From Patiria miniata (lineage: Eukaryota; Echinodermata; Asteroidea; Valvatida; Asterinidae): a stretch of 64,000 nucleotides of DNA. Every line of letters begins with the position of its first letter. Position 1 is the first letter of the stretch. The position numbers were made by a program, and so were the translations under genes. A model generated the notes under the pieces. It saw nothing but the letters and a program-made list of their open reading frames with translations, was not told where the DNA came from and did not search any database. This document shows positions 1 to 12,130 of this stretch, in pieces. The stretch covers positions 3,472,001 through 3,536,000 of the forward strand of contig NW_024037053.1 of NCBI RefSeq assembly GCF_015706575.1. The letters are read 5' to 3'.

Positions 1-2297
1 ATTTGTTAAAAAACGCAAATATGTTAGATAACTTCGGACGCCATTTTTTTTATAAAGTGACGACAAATCGATGTGTTGGTCGAACTTGAAATCCTGACGG
101 GAATTTCCTCAGTATCTCACAGAGACTCACACCATTCGAACATGAAATTCATTCTCCCTCAAGAAAATACGCCAAATTGAATTATGGTTATAAAATGAAA
201 GGTTGTAACCATACATGTTCTTCTATTATCATGGCCAGCCACAAAATAGGACACAATGGCCGTGAGTGCTTGGCCTGGCTCTCGCCCGTGACAGGTAACA
301 CTGCCTGCCAGCCCTCCGGACTTACGGGGGAGAGGTTGTTTGGACAGACAGCGACACATTTATTAAAGGATCTCGGGGCGACTCGGGCTGGTAGATAGAG
401 GCTCTCGTCTTACCCGCTGCCCGTTCAGACGTTTCGAAAGGGGGTTGTTCAGGGTTGGGGGTTGCATGCGTTAATATGAGAAGGGGGTACTGTCAGGCAA
501 GCAAGAGCCTTATTGCGAAAAGCCGAAGCCTTATTGCGAATCGCTCGGGCGGTTAGTATGTGTTTTCGTTTGTTACGGATGCCGATTGGTCACAAACAAG
601 AGAAGGGGAAGGAGGCACAAACACTTTTTCGCCGCTGGAGGGCGCCCCGGGTGTTTGTGACGCGTGATTAACGGAGGAACTGTCATTGATCACGTCTGGC
701 TAAGAGCGCCTTCTGCCTGCACAGCTTTGGTTTATTGATTTGGTCAAGTTCTGCAGAGGTTATTAGTCCTTCAAACTCTACGTTTCCCATTGGATTGGCC
801 AGGGCACGGAATGAACAACATTGGACATCTCGTAAATGGAACACGCTTTCAAACTTATGGACCCTGTGTGTAAACAGTTGAGGGCGCCGTGTAACCAAAC
901 GATGCGACTGCGTGAAGGATACTTCGCTGGTACACTCGTGCTCTCCACTGTCTACGTATTAAATCTACGTATACCAGCTCTCAGGGGCCAAAATGGCGTC
1001 CAATGATCCTTTGGTATCAGTCTTCTATGACGGTTTATACACAGTTGATTGCGTACTTGTGGAGGATGTCCATAGCATGTACTGGGCAACTAGTTATATA
1101 CCTGCCCACTAGTTACTTCCCACCTTAAATCTTGTTTTTCCTGTACGACTGAACATTCTTAAATGTTCTCTCTCATGCTGGTGTCTCGCTTATCTGCACA
1201 TGCACGTCGGCGTGGTACACACCGCCAACAACCCTTCGTACCGACAAGATAGCTTCGCCTTGCATCAGGTGCACATTCTCGGTGGATAAACAGATACAAA
1301 CTCATTTTCTCCGTTCAGACACCACCGTTCAGCCAACCCACATTTTTTGGAGAAAAAATATTAAACTGTGCTTTGATGAACAAGCGAAAGCCAACCATTT
1401 GAGCAAGTAATGGAAACGCCAGATGACGAGGCAGTGACAATACCACATGGCCTTGCCTCACGTGAATTTAATTAAGCAGTACATTAGACGCTATCAAAAG
1501 GCAATCTGGAACTACGATCATGAGTCTGGATATTATGATAGCTCCATTTCATTTGTACTTGGCCTAGACGTTATTACTTTTTACCCGGGCACATGATGAC
1601 TTGCTGGGATGTAAACATCGACAACGAAGACGGCTCAGCCGAAAAACAATATAATGTCCTCGGACCGAGAATAAAACTGCTCAGCCGAAAAACAAAATAG
1701 TACCCTAGGATCCAATAAACGTTGCAATATTGGTAATTTATTTGACGTTTTTTTTTGTTTTTTTTTCCAAATCTGAAGATGCCGTAAATCAGAGTGAATA
1801 CATGAAAATATAGTATTCTGTTGTTTACGATTAGGTGCAATCAAGACAGACCTATATTCCTTTTACTGCGCCAACAAGTGTCAAAAACACATTATTATTA
1901 TTCGTCAACCATCTCGCCTTCGATGGACAGCCAATTAAAAGGGAATTTCCCCTCCAGTTATTTCCTAGCTATGAGATGGACTGACGGTGCCTTCGTCCAT
2001 CAAGCACCGCCTTTCGGCAACACGCAATTACCCTTTTCATACCCGGCGTAAAGTCATTAACGGTAGTCAAAGTCAATAGACGCATGCAACAATTACTCCA
2101 TTTACGGGAAAAAGGTCTTGTCTGCGAAAATGTGGCCTCGTCTCGTTAATTAGGCCTTATTTTAAGCTATGGCAGGAGCTTCTACATGTTGGTGGTCGGT
2201 CGGTCGGTCTGTCTGTCTGTCCCCTCAAATTTACCAAAACTATTAGACCAAATGCCATGCCGTTGTCAGTAAATGCACTCTAGACGAGAGTTATCGC
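1..2297. other. gene-free stretch
   Basis: No coding exon is recognisable: open frames are short, start at chance ATGs and show no protein family. Two copies of GAGGGCGC (638-645 and 880-887) are the only notable short motifs. A short GGTC/TGTC simple tract lies near 2197-2220. Confidence 0.6.
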
Positions 2298-2706
2298 AAA
2301 ACGGGCTGCGTAATTTTTTTTCCTAGGAGGGTTAGGGGCAATGTCATGAATAATTCAGTTTTTCCTTTGAATCATTGCAAGACTTAGGTTCTCGTTCTAT
2401 TTTCCCCTTAATTTAAAATTATCTCAGTGATAAATTTGGAGAAGAAAAATAGCTGATGAAAATGAGCAGCGACGACGTGGATTCGAACCAGGGATCTTTG
2501 TATCCATAGCTCATCTCGCTATCCACTAGGCTACTGTGTGGTAGCTCGACGACAACCGTTCTTTAAAATGCTTTAATGTATTGTAACTAGTTGAGTAACT
2601 AACAACAATGCTGTTGATGTCATTGTCCGTTCTCATGGATAAACATGAATTATTCATGACATTGCCCCTAACCCTCCTAGGAATAAAAATTACGCAAACG
2701 GGCTTT
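2298..2706 (-). mobile_element. tRNA-like segment flanked by long inverted repeats
   Basis: Arms at 2298-2357 and 2646-2706 are inverted copies of each other over about 60 bp, with a near-perfect core that includes CCTAGGAGGGTTAGGGGCAA. Between them, on the minus strand, is a tRNA-like promoter: an A-box-like stretch at 2522-2533 and the B-box GGTTCGAATCC at 2479-2489. This could be a tRNA-derived SINE inside a foldback element, or a composite non-autonomous transposon. I see no intact tRNA cloverleaf and no open reading frame of interest. Confidence 0.55.
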
Positions 2707-5700
2707 GTATCGATCAATGCGCATGCGCGTCTATTTTGCATATGTCCCCGGAAAATTGACCAAGAAAACGAGTCCCCTATTAACGTTTTCCATAAAATAT
2801 AACTCAATTTTAATTTATAAAAAGCGAACAAAATACGGTGAAATCTCGACAAGTCAAACTCTGATAGCTCAAAATAACTGTTATGCCAAACAAAAAAAAT
2901 CAATTGCCTTCAATGACATAATTATAACAAAAACCCTGCTTAACTCAAAACTCTTCTTCAGTCACATTGTGAAACTGTTCCCTTGAGGTTTGACTTATCA
3001 AGATTTCACTAAATGAAATACTTCACAAAAATTGTTTGCAAAGTTGTTTGTGAAAATTTTGTAAATCGAGGCAAAATATGTGCAGTAATGTTATAGTCAC
3101 ATGGTATATAGCACGCTATATTTTATGGAAAACTTAGGGGCTTATTTTGGTCAATGTTCGGGGCCTGTACTGGCGCGATAGCACAGCGTGATGTTCACGT
3201 GGACGGCGGACGATTTATTTCGGGTTCCCATTGGATGCTTTTTTTTAATTTCTTCTTCGTTACTTCTTTTTTTCTCTTAAAAAGGTTTGTTAGTCATTTG
3301 GAATATTTTTCTTTTATAAATATGTAGTTTGGAGGATTTTTTTTCAAGGGAAAATAAAGTCCCAGAACCTGACTTGCAACTCAACGTACTTCGAAATACG
3401 CATAACGAATGTATGTGTACGGAAAAAACATATCGCGGACGGCGGTCCAGGCTTGTACGCACAATCATGTCATGCAAGACGATCATGCAAGACGGCCAGA
3501 GATTATTGTGCACTCGCAACTGGGGCCAAGTTCGCGCAAGGACTATAGTTGACCAATGGTTAACTAACGTTTGCCCGAACTCTGTCTAGTCGACGATGGT
3601 TGACTATGCTAGTCGACTATTTGGAACCAGCCTACTGGGGTTGGTTGCTTCGCTGGTAACCAATAGCCACGCGCATTCATAACGCTAGCAGAGAGCCAGG
3701 ATCCAGAAGTTTTGCGATGACATTTTGACAAGCATTTGACGAGAGACGTTCGCACGTCGCTATCAGTGCGCAGGCGTAAGGTACATCACAAATCAACCAC
3801 TAGTCGACTAATGGTCCTTGCCCGAACTTGGCCAGAGTATACAGACATGTTGTCTGGCCCGATTTAATTCGAAACACCTAAAAAGCGCCCTCTCTGTTCA
3901 TGTCTAAATCAAATAAGTAAAGCCACGCGAGCAAAAATAATCAAGGCTTGTTGTTTACTATGACATTCTTTACAGGGATGTTGGTCCTCCGGTAGGAATG
4001 CAACATTCCTTTTTTTTTTATAGACTCCAAGTGATCGGTTGTGTTCGTGCCATTAGGCATGGCTGCAGTTATTTGATCCAGAATTCCGCACATAGATTTG
4101 ATTTTCGTCCTGATGACATGATCAATAAGACAGATATGAGATTGAAATGTGAGTGACGAGCTTTCATTAACTAATGTAGTGGGTAGACACATGAGCGATA
4201 TGTCTCAGAGTCTAGGGGGTGAAATATGGAAAGGAAAGCCGGAAGTCATGTGCTAACCATACGATATCTGACACCGGAAGAATTGTCTCGATCTTGCAGC
4301 TGCATTTCAACATGGAGCAAAGAGGAGGAATTCGCTTTCTAGTGATCTGAAATAGCTTTAGTTTCTTCACCTCACAGCTACATACACAGAATTGAAAATC
4401 ATGACAAAAAATATGTTAGTTATTCATTAAACAAACATGTCCAATACTGTATTTTCAGTAAAAACCACCCAATGATGTCTTTGGAAATTCACTTTATACA
4501 AAAGAGTAAAGTTCTACTTAGCGTTAACATCACAAGAACGTTAAAGTCACAATTCGGACTTACTGAAGTTCTATTTCCATCCTTTCTCAATATAAAAAAA
4601 TTAAAATGAGTATAGAAGAACAGGTGCAAAATTCCACGCGATAATATTCCGTCTGACGTGTTTATATTCCGTGTCAGAGTCGCGGGACATGTGCGACACC
4701 GTATTTTAATTGACACGCGCGAATGTGAAACCGTATCTGATGGCACTGTGGTGGCCTGCCGTTTGAATACGGTGCTAAATCTGGCGATAGCCCGACCTCG
4801 CCATAAGGGGATTCCAAGGGTTTTGTGATTAAAAAAAATAAGCACGCGGGTGCTGTTTTTGTTTTGAAATGTATGCTGGAATTCCAGCAGTTTGAATAGG
4901 TTGTTTAACAACCCAACATTAGATTTTCACTCAAAAAAAGTTGGGCAAAGTGCTAAAGATGCTGCCCGATGTTGTTGAACATAGTACATGACTGTATCAA
5001 CTGCCTACACTATGGAAAGATTTTGCCCGAATTAACATATAATTGAGGGGTTATTTTATGTCATGTTCGGCAAATGACATTGTCGAACATTGTTTACCTA
5101 GCTTTTTATAGGCTATAATGTTGATACTGAAATTATTAGAAAAACTTTAAATTGAATACGTGTTGATTGACTTTTTTATTCAAATAGAATGTGGGTTTTT
5201 TTTTTTACGGTTCAGTACAGTTTTAACACAAATGTTCAGATTGCATAGAGCAGGTTGATAAAAAGTGGGTCATGATTAACACCATGTCACTGTGTTAATA
5301 AAATAAGATGAATGTGCTCATGCTCTTTAATGAGGCATACTGATGATTGATGAATCAAATATCGACTGAAGGTTAAGCTCGCAGCTCGAATCCGCATTAA
5401 AATCACAGTCGCCCCTATCATGCACTTAAAAAAAATAAACAAAAGTCTTCATGCAAAGTCCGTGGCAACAACAATAATGAGTCTACCATCTCGAGCGACG
5501 TGCCAGTATGTTCATATCGATGTAGCAGAGGAGCTTGAAGTTCACCCCGCGCGCCGTCGGAAGGTTACCGCTGTTTACGCCAGATGACCGGCCAGGCATT
5601 ACGCGTTGCTTATGTTGGGCGGACAGCAGGGAGATGAATGACGGTAGCTGAACAGCCGCGGCCCGGGCTCCTAGACAACGCTAGGGTGGTATGACACCAC

Positions 5701-6202
5701 GAGCCACGGCATACCTTGACTTTCTTACAAGACCACAGGCTTCGAACCAACCCCGACGTGTTAATCCTTGCACGCGAGCACCACACCGTCCTGGCCTACC
5801 AGACAGATCTTCCCATCACTCTCAGCGAATCAACTCGTGATTAAGTAACCTCTCGACGTTTTGAGGTGTTTTCGATCAAATCTTCAACTTGTTGGTACTA
5901 TCAGCTCCGAGACAAGAGTTAAAAAGTCTCCAGACAATTTCAGTTCCAGGGAGAGTGACATTGATGGTCAATGCCAAGCGCCTTGGGTGTAATTTCCAAT
6001 TAAAATAGAGAGAGAGAGCATTGGATAGCACAGGCTGACGGATAGCGCTGCAGGTAAGTCGGGCTTATGCCATAGGATTCCCGGCCACGCTATATGGGCG
6101 ACATACGCAAGCTTGAGGGTATACCAAAGTGAATCCAGTTATTACCTTAAAGCCTGCAATTTACAAAGCGCAAGCATTCAGTCAAATTCAAATCCGAAGG
6201 TG
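2707..6202. other. gene-free stretch
   Basis: No exon with family similarity was found. A minus-strand open frame of 140 codons at 4489-4911 has no recognisable domain and no bounding splice sites, so it is probably chance. One GAGGGCGC motif (reverse orientation) lies at 3885-3892. The region around 5500-5680 is locally GC-rich without a visible gene. Confidence 0.55.
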
Positions 6203-6802
6203 CTAAAGGAGCGATGCAATGTAATTTGTTTTAATGCAATCCTTGGAAATGCACCTTTGGGTCCCATTTCACCCTATGTTCAATTTGCGTTTTGCCATTT
6301 TCAAGGGTACGTATTGTGCCTTTTTTGGTCTTTAAGCTAATGCCAATTTCCATATTCATTAGATAAGTTTGATGTCATTTCCATATTCGGCAGATAAGAC
6401 ATTTCAGGCAGAAACGTCAATGTTAAGCTATTTCAGCACCAAAAGTTGACATAATTTTGGATATTTCGCTGCGGAAAATGTTCTCTTCTCTGGTGATTCG
6501 TTGTTGTATCAATAAGTGACAGTAAGCCAATGAGAAAACTTTTTCTGCGAATGTTTTTAAAAAGCAAGTTTTTGAGTTCACAAGTCGAACATAAACCCTT
6601 TAACCGAACAGAGTGTCTTCCTGAAAATGCATCACAGCAACAGCGCCCTCAGTTGTCCACAAAAAGCACGGACATCTTTTAAATGTTTTTAAAGTGCACT
6701 TTTCCTTGCAATTAATCAAAAAGAGATGTCAAATAGATTTCATACATTTTTACGAGGAGTAGAAAGTTGCACAAAATATGTTCCTTTAAATGGACCCTTT
6801 AA
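6203..6802 (+). mobile_element. TTAA-1 MITE-like element, copy 1
   Basis: This is about 600 bp, related along most of its length to 20139-20643 and 48219-48807. Shared landmarks in order are a GCAATGTAATTT segment near the left end, AAAATGCACCTTTG-like, a segment with CAGCACCAAAAGTTG, CAGTAAGCCAATGAG, and TAGAAAGTTGCACAAAAT. The right end reads GGACCCTTTAA. The left end is decayed (CTAAAGGAGC). It carries a GCGCCCTC motif at 6643-6650. There is no transposase, so it is non-autonomous; TTAA at the ends would suit a piggyBac-like mobiliser, which is inference. Confidence 0.6.
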
Positions 6803-7180
6803 ATTTTTTTTTCTTTTTCTTTCCTTTGTTTTAGGATTAGATATGCTTTTGTATAAATACATGAAAAAAATCAACCTTTTCAATTGTATAATAATGACCA
6901 ATCTAGGCACAGTGTAGATGTACGCTCACGGCGCTCCCCAGCAATGGCTTATAAATATTTTGCCAGCTATACTAGTTTCAGAGTAGCCATTTTTGAGCGG
7001 TTGTTAGGTACGCACTGTGGTTCGCACCATGCTTCTACCATTATCGGCACCACCGTGATGTTGCAGCGATCCTGCATCTGCACTGTTTCGTCTTTAAGCA
7101 GAGCAGGGGGCGGGGCGATCCAACAGATGTATTATGATGGGGGGGGGGGTCCGTAGTCTCAAACCTATACACCGTTTTTA

Positions 7181-7650
7181 CCGCCGCCAAGAAGGTTATG
7201 TTTTCACCGGCGTTGGCTTGTGTGTTGGTTGGTTGTTGTGTTGGTGTGTTTGTGAACAGGATAACTCAAAACGTTCGTGACGGATTTTCATGAACTATTT
7301 TTTTAGGGGTGGTCCTTGGTACAAGTACAAATTGATAAGATTTTGGAAGTGATCCGGATCTGCGTCTAGATGCAGGATTTGGTTAAAGGATTGTTCATCC
7401 ATCATATGGAAAACTTTGTGACCAGCTTCGTGTGCGTGGCACTGACCCGGTGACCCTGTATGCCTTATCACCCACCTAATCTAACCACACAGGTCAATGG
7501 ACTAGACCATTTTAAACAATGGGGGAGTGGAAAGGTAGACCAACAGAGGCATAAACATGTAGAGGGGTAAAGTGGTCTTTGGTACAGTACCAATCGTTTA
7601 GATTTCGTTTAGCCTTGGCGGAGGTGTGCGCTCTCTGAGTGCTTTCTAGT
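7181..7650 (+). repeat. dispersed repeat of a type widespread in marine animals
   Basis: The left part reads AAGAAGGTTATGTTTTCACC followed by TTGGTTGGTTG-type simple sequence. The right end reads GGCGGAGGTGTGCGCTCTCT and then GAGTGCTTTCTAG. From memory, segments with these two signatures are common dispersed repeats in many metazoan genomes, and I cannot assign a class. No protein is encoded. Confidence 0.45.
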
Positions 7651-9587
7651 TGCCAATAGTTTTTCAATTTGTGTTGTGATTTTTTTAAAACGGTAATCAG
7701 GCCCCAACAAAATCAGGACAGTGCATGCTCCTTTTCGCGAACAGTAATACAATTGAGATCCCAACCAATTATTAACCGCCATCTTTGCACTCGAGTTGCG
7801 AGTTGAATGGGGCCTTCCCTTCCCCAATTTCAAACTGATTCATGAAAAGCGACAGTCGGCGCGTCGCCCGTCGTTTATTGCGTGGCCGTCAATAAAAGTC
7901 GAATTAACTCGCGGCACATTACCGGAAATTTAGCATTTGACGAAAGCAGACTGGCTTTGGAATTGAGTCCGTCCAATTCCAACAGACAAAAATCAGGTCA
8001 CTGAAGTTTAGTAAAAAAAGGGAACTAGTCAGAGCGTACTCAATCTTCTGACAAAATGTGTCTCAGTCATTTACAAAATTCTACTTCGTTTTCCCACCTT
8101 GTCTATCACTGAGGTATAAATATTTTGTTTTTTGGAAAGCGTAACTAATTTAATTACGCAATTCGCCCTTCGGTCTAAACTGCCATTCACACTGGTTCAT
8201 GCACACATTTAATAATGTGCCAAGCTGTGCAAATACGAAATTCAAAGGGCCGAAATTGCCTGGGTGGGCCGTACTTTAGCACGCACGCGACATTCGAACG
8301 GCCTTCGGGGCTCCGGAGAGTCCGAGGAACTAAGTCAAGAGTTTCCCAGCGGATCGTATTGGGGTTAATTCGGACCCACCTGAGTACGAGGATTCAGTAT
8401 GAGGATGACTTTTTCCCCCCGAACAATTTGGGTCGAGGTGTATGCTGTCTTTATTAAACCAATTTTATTTTCCGGCGGGCGGAGAGGCTTCCGAAGAATC
8501 GATACCGCGAGGAATCGATACCGAGCACCGAATATTCATGAATGTGAAAATATGTTTTCCGATCTCGCGGATTTACATTCCGAGCATAACACCCAGACTG
8601 ACAGGCCGTGAATATTGCACGCAATACCCTGTCATATGAACCCTGCGGCGTAATAGTCTTGGCCCAACTGCCCTAGATTTCAATAACGCAGCCGGTGAAA
8701 TGTGAAATGCAGACTCATTGAACGTATTGCGCATGTCTACGTGAAGACAATTTTGACAGTGATCGGTCACGTGTGAGGGTGAGTGTTCATATAATGTAAA
8801 TAGACTAAATTTCATAGGAGTTCGAATTTCATATGACATCGGCCCCTGATAGCGCGCTAAAGCCACCGTGTCCGTAGAGGGCGCTACAAACAAAATCATA
8901 TTGACCAATCGAAAAATGTCATTCTTTTTGCCGGACGGAATAAGTTGATGGGAGTTCGTCATTTGTTGAAACTTACCCAGCGAAATTTAAGTCCGTTCTG
9001 TACCCGATTAAATAAGCTTGGAAAACTGTGGTTTACAAAGGGCCTAAATAACACGTATGTACACACGACAAACTGACCGTGCGTTTATGGAACCTGAAGC
9101 TACATATAACCTTACAAAATGCACCATCAAAACTATAAATCTGAAAATTTACGAACTCTTAGTTTACGAACTTGACAGCCGACAGTACACACTCGAGTAA
9201 TTCCCGTAAATTTTCCCAGAATATAAACAAAGTGCTTTTGACCGCTAGCGGTAACGCTGTGATCCGAAAGAGGAAGTTTATCAGTGATATGAAGAGATTT
9301 AAGGCCAGCTACCGGGAAAATAAGGTTCAAGGTCTCTCTCTGGTTTTACAACTTCGCTAAAAAAAGATCGCTAAAAGTGGTGCGAGTTTTCCTGCCATGC
9401 ACGTCCCGTGATATCTCGACCTATTGTACGTCCTGCTGAATGAGAAATATTAATACATGTAGTGTCACAGAAGGTTAATCAACATTTAAAAACTTGTGGT
9501 TGCTGTTAGTAACAAAACTACAGGTGATTCAAAAAAAGATATTGACCTGGAATTATATTTTCCCCTTAAACCTAACTCCCTACGCAT
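7651..9587. other. gene-free stretch with decayed repeat
   Basis: No gene was recognised. The part at 8710-8850 shares ATTGCGCATGTCTA, GGTCACGTGTGAG and an ATATAA(T/G)GTAAA block with 33305-33420, so both are copies of one old dispersed repeat. A GAGGGCGC motif lies at 8877-8884. Confidence 0.45.
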
Positions 9588-9960
9588 TTTTACTAGGATG
9601 CAACCTCAATCCTGCTCAATCTTCCAACTGTCTCCATGTAAAAAAATTATCCCATATTTCTTGAATGTGGTCCATGGAGGGATGACCACTGCCTCAATCC
9701 TGCAAATCCTCCAGCAATCACTGTCTATATGTTTAGACAGAGCCAGTGACATCTTGGAGCAATGCGGAGGATTTCAAGTATAATCTAGGCCTAAATTTAT
9801 GCACGGCCGGCTGAGCATAAATAACACAAGGTCCGGCCCAAGACCATGACACAGTGCATCCTCCAAAATCAGCCACACATATTTGCCATATAGCTTCAAT
9901 CCTACAAAATCCTCCATTTTGCAAAGAGGATTTTGGAGGATTTGAGAAGGTTAGGGTTAA
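9588..9960 (-). repeat. GGAGGATTTTGCAGGATT dispersed repeat, copy 1
   Basis: This is an inverted relative of 35585-35985. Both contain repeated GGAGGATT(T/G)TGCAGGATT-like units, a CCATGGAGGGATGACCACTG-like block (here at about 9675) and a GGTCCG segment next to an ACACAAGG block. It looks like an internally repetitive, non-coding transposon remnant. No terminal repeats could be fixed. Confidence 0.5.
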
Positions 9961-11522
9961 AAAGCAATTACATTTGACACAACAACGAAGCACAGATTAA
10001 ACGAGCATGTTCTTCCACACATTAAAAAAAAAAGATTACTGAAATTGATCCATGCTTTGAGAAGTTACGCTAATATTTTACAAAAATCATCCATTTTTTT
10101 TTTTACAGCTGTCCTTGGAATGCCATTGGAAGCTATTGAGTAAGAGCCAACCAAAAGATTACACACAGGCGTTCAGACACAAATGAGATGTTTTACGTTT
10201 TGTCAAGACTGAAGCGTCATTTTTACTGTCAGATTTTGTGTTTTGAATGTGAGGATTTTTTTGTCTGAAATAATGAAGGTGATTTTTTTTGTCTGTTTTC
10301 CTGTGCCAATTTGCGTTCATTCATGAATGCTGGAAAAACCGTTTCATTGTATTTGAATGGTAAATGATCATTGGTTGACAGCTGAACTTTATCCTTCGAA
10401 ATAAGATAAGTAAACAATCCAAGACATTCAAATGTTCGGGAATTTCAGGCCGCCATGCCCCTTTAATGTAAGGGACAAATTTCAATATATTTATTTTGCA
10501 AAAGTATCGTTTGAGGTTGCGGAAATATGTACATAACGAAATGTCATTCATTCAAAAATTAATGGAGGCGACATTCGATAAAACGGACAGAAAGTAGTGC
10601 AGCTGCCATTTTATTAGATTGCTACGGTTACCTTACCGGTTCATCGTAAGGTTGTTCCTTCATTATAACGGCATGATTTTCTGTAAAGTGAAGCCGAATG
10701 ATAGGTTGGGCATTTTTTCCCTCGAAAACGGCCTTTATGCCTTCAAGGCCGAGGTCGTTTTTCTTTTCACAAACATTGCCACGCATTAAATAAAACATGG
10801 AGCATCAAATATGGGGCATTATTGATAATATAGAAAACAAAACTGAGGAAATGTTATTTAGTCAATAACACCTGGTCTGCAATATGGTAATATCGTCGTT
10901 CCCCACAGTTGTCAGATATGCCTATACTGAACGAAGACAGATTTCACCGTGATTTTTATGTTCCAAAGAATAAAAGTCAAATAAATCTCAGAATACTCTA
11001 AATCTGAAAATACAGCGATAGGACTGAGTAAGTAATCCCGGTTATAATTTTGACCAAAAAAACCCACTGCAAAGACATTTTCAACCCCGGAAGTGTAGAC
11101 GATGATGACGTATTTTAAATCAGTGTTATAGCGCCACCAAGAGACCGTAACAGAAACAGTAAAATCCAACATGGCAGTGCACCTTTATGTCAAGTGTCAG
11201 TAGTACAACTTTATTTCAAGTGTCAGTGCATTTTCAGTTGGGAATGAAGTTAACGAGACCCTACCTTACATCAACACGGCGTCATCCGTAGCTATAGCTG
11301 GTCGTGGCTCCACCTTGGCTCCCCGTAAGGCCTATGTGAAACGAGAGATAATCACGTCGCTTGGGGAGAGCAGATTTATTCTAATCCGTGTCGCCACGCT
11401 AACAGTTTCCCCTTCCGAGTCCAAGTTTCAAGTGTTGGTGTCAAAGTACACCCGTTACAATTCGATACAGCGTGTCCAGTTTTTCGAGGAAACGATGCGC
11501 CTGATTTTACCGAGTACGGGAA
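9961..11522. other. gene-free stretch
   Basis: No exon was recognised. Open frames at 10912-11172 and 11315-11599 are short and lack known motifs. The last 300 bases are less AT-rich and lead into the weak candidate exon at 11523. Confidence 0.5.
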
Positions 11523-11610
11523 ATGGTATTGAACACGTTCCTGACAGTGATTGCGGTCATGGCTGTGGGAGTTTGGCTCCGTCAGGAAATGACTGCTGAA
11601 AAAGTAACTG
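11523..11610 (+). CDS. possible first coding exon with hydrophobic N-terminus
   Basis: The ATG has G at -3 and G at +4. It opens 29 codons beginning MVLNTFLTVIAVMAVGVW, a hydrophobic segment at residues 3-18 followed by charged residues, and ends at a strong donor (ACTG then GTAAGC, phase 1). This is the usual look of a first exon encoding a signal peptide or membrane anchor. I found no downstream exon that continues it and recognise no family, so a chance occurrence is quite possible. Confidence 0.2.
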
Positions 11611-11863
11611 GTAAGCTGAATCAACCAAAATACTGTTCTAGTTCTTTTCAACATAGGTTTGACACCGTTGACCTCGTCCTTTTTATTGAGGCACTATCGC
11701 GTTATTGTTATTGTAGAACTGCAGCAGTGAAGTGTAACGGTGCATGCTATTTCCTCTTACTTTGTTGTCTATATCTATGTTGTTTGGCAACAAGATATGT
11801 GTTCCATGCCTTTCTACAAACAACCACAGGACATTAAACACAGTTTAATATATATATAATTAT

Positions 11864-12130
11864 ATTCATAAATACCTAAGACAGTTTACCCATTCCTATT
11901 GGTCGAGAGGCCGGCCTGATAAAACCGTTGATGAAACACCGGATGGCTTTTCAAGTGTCACAAAAATCCTCGGTTAGACATGCGCAATACTACCAATGAG
12001 TCCGTATTTCATAGTCCTAAATCTGAACTACACCGGCACAGCTGCGTTATGCGCCACATCGCGCAGTACGCACAACGTGCGCGCCAAGCTCCCTATAAGG
12101 AGTTGTTTACGACAACTCGCAAGAGGGCCA
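11864..12130 (+). repeat. CATAAATACCT foldback family, copy A
   Basis: It starts ATTCATAAATACCTAAGACA and continues with CCATTCCTATTGGTCGAGAG, shared with the copies at 15984, 29275 and (inverted) 31133 and 54670. Later it has the TGCGCCACATCGCGCAG-like block. The right end is lost, so the copy is truncated. Confidence 0.6.

Noticed and set aside
4489..4911. 140-codon minus-strand open frame
   Set aside because: No recognisable family, low-quality start and no splice context; the length is within chance for this window.
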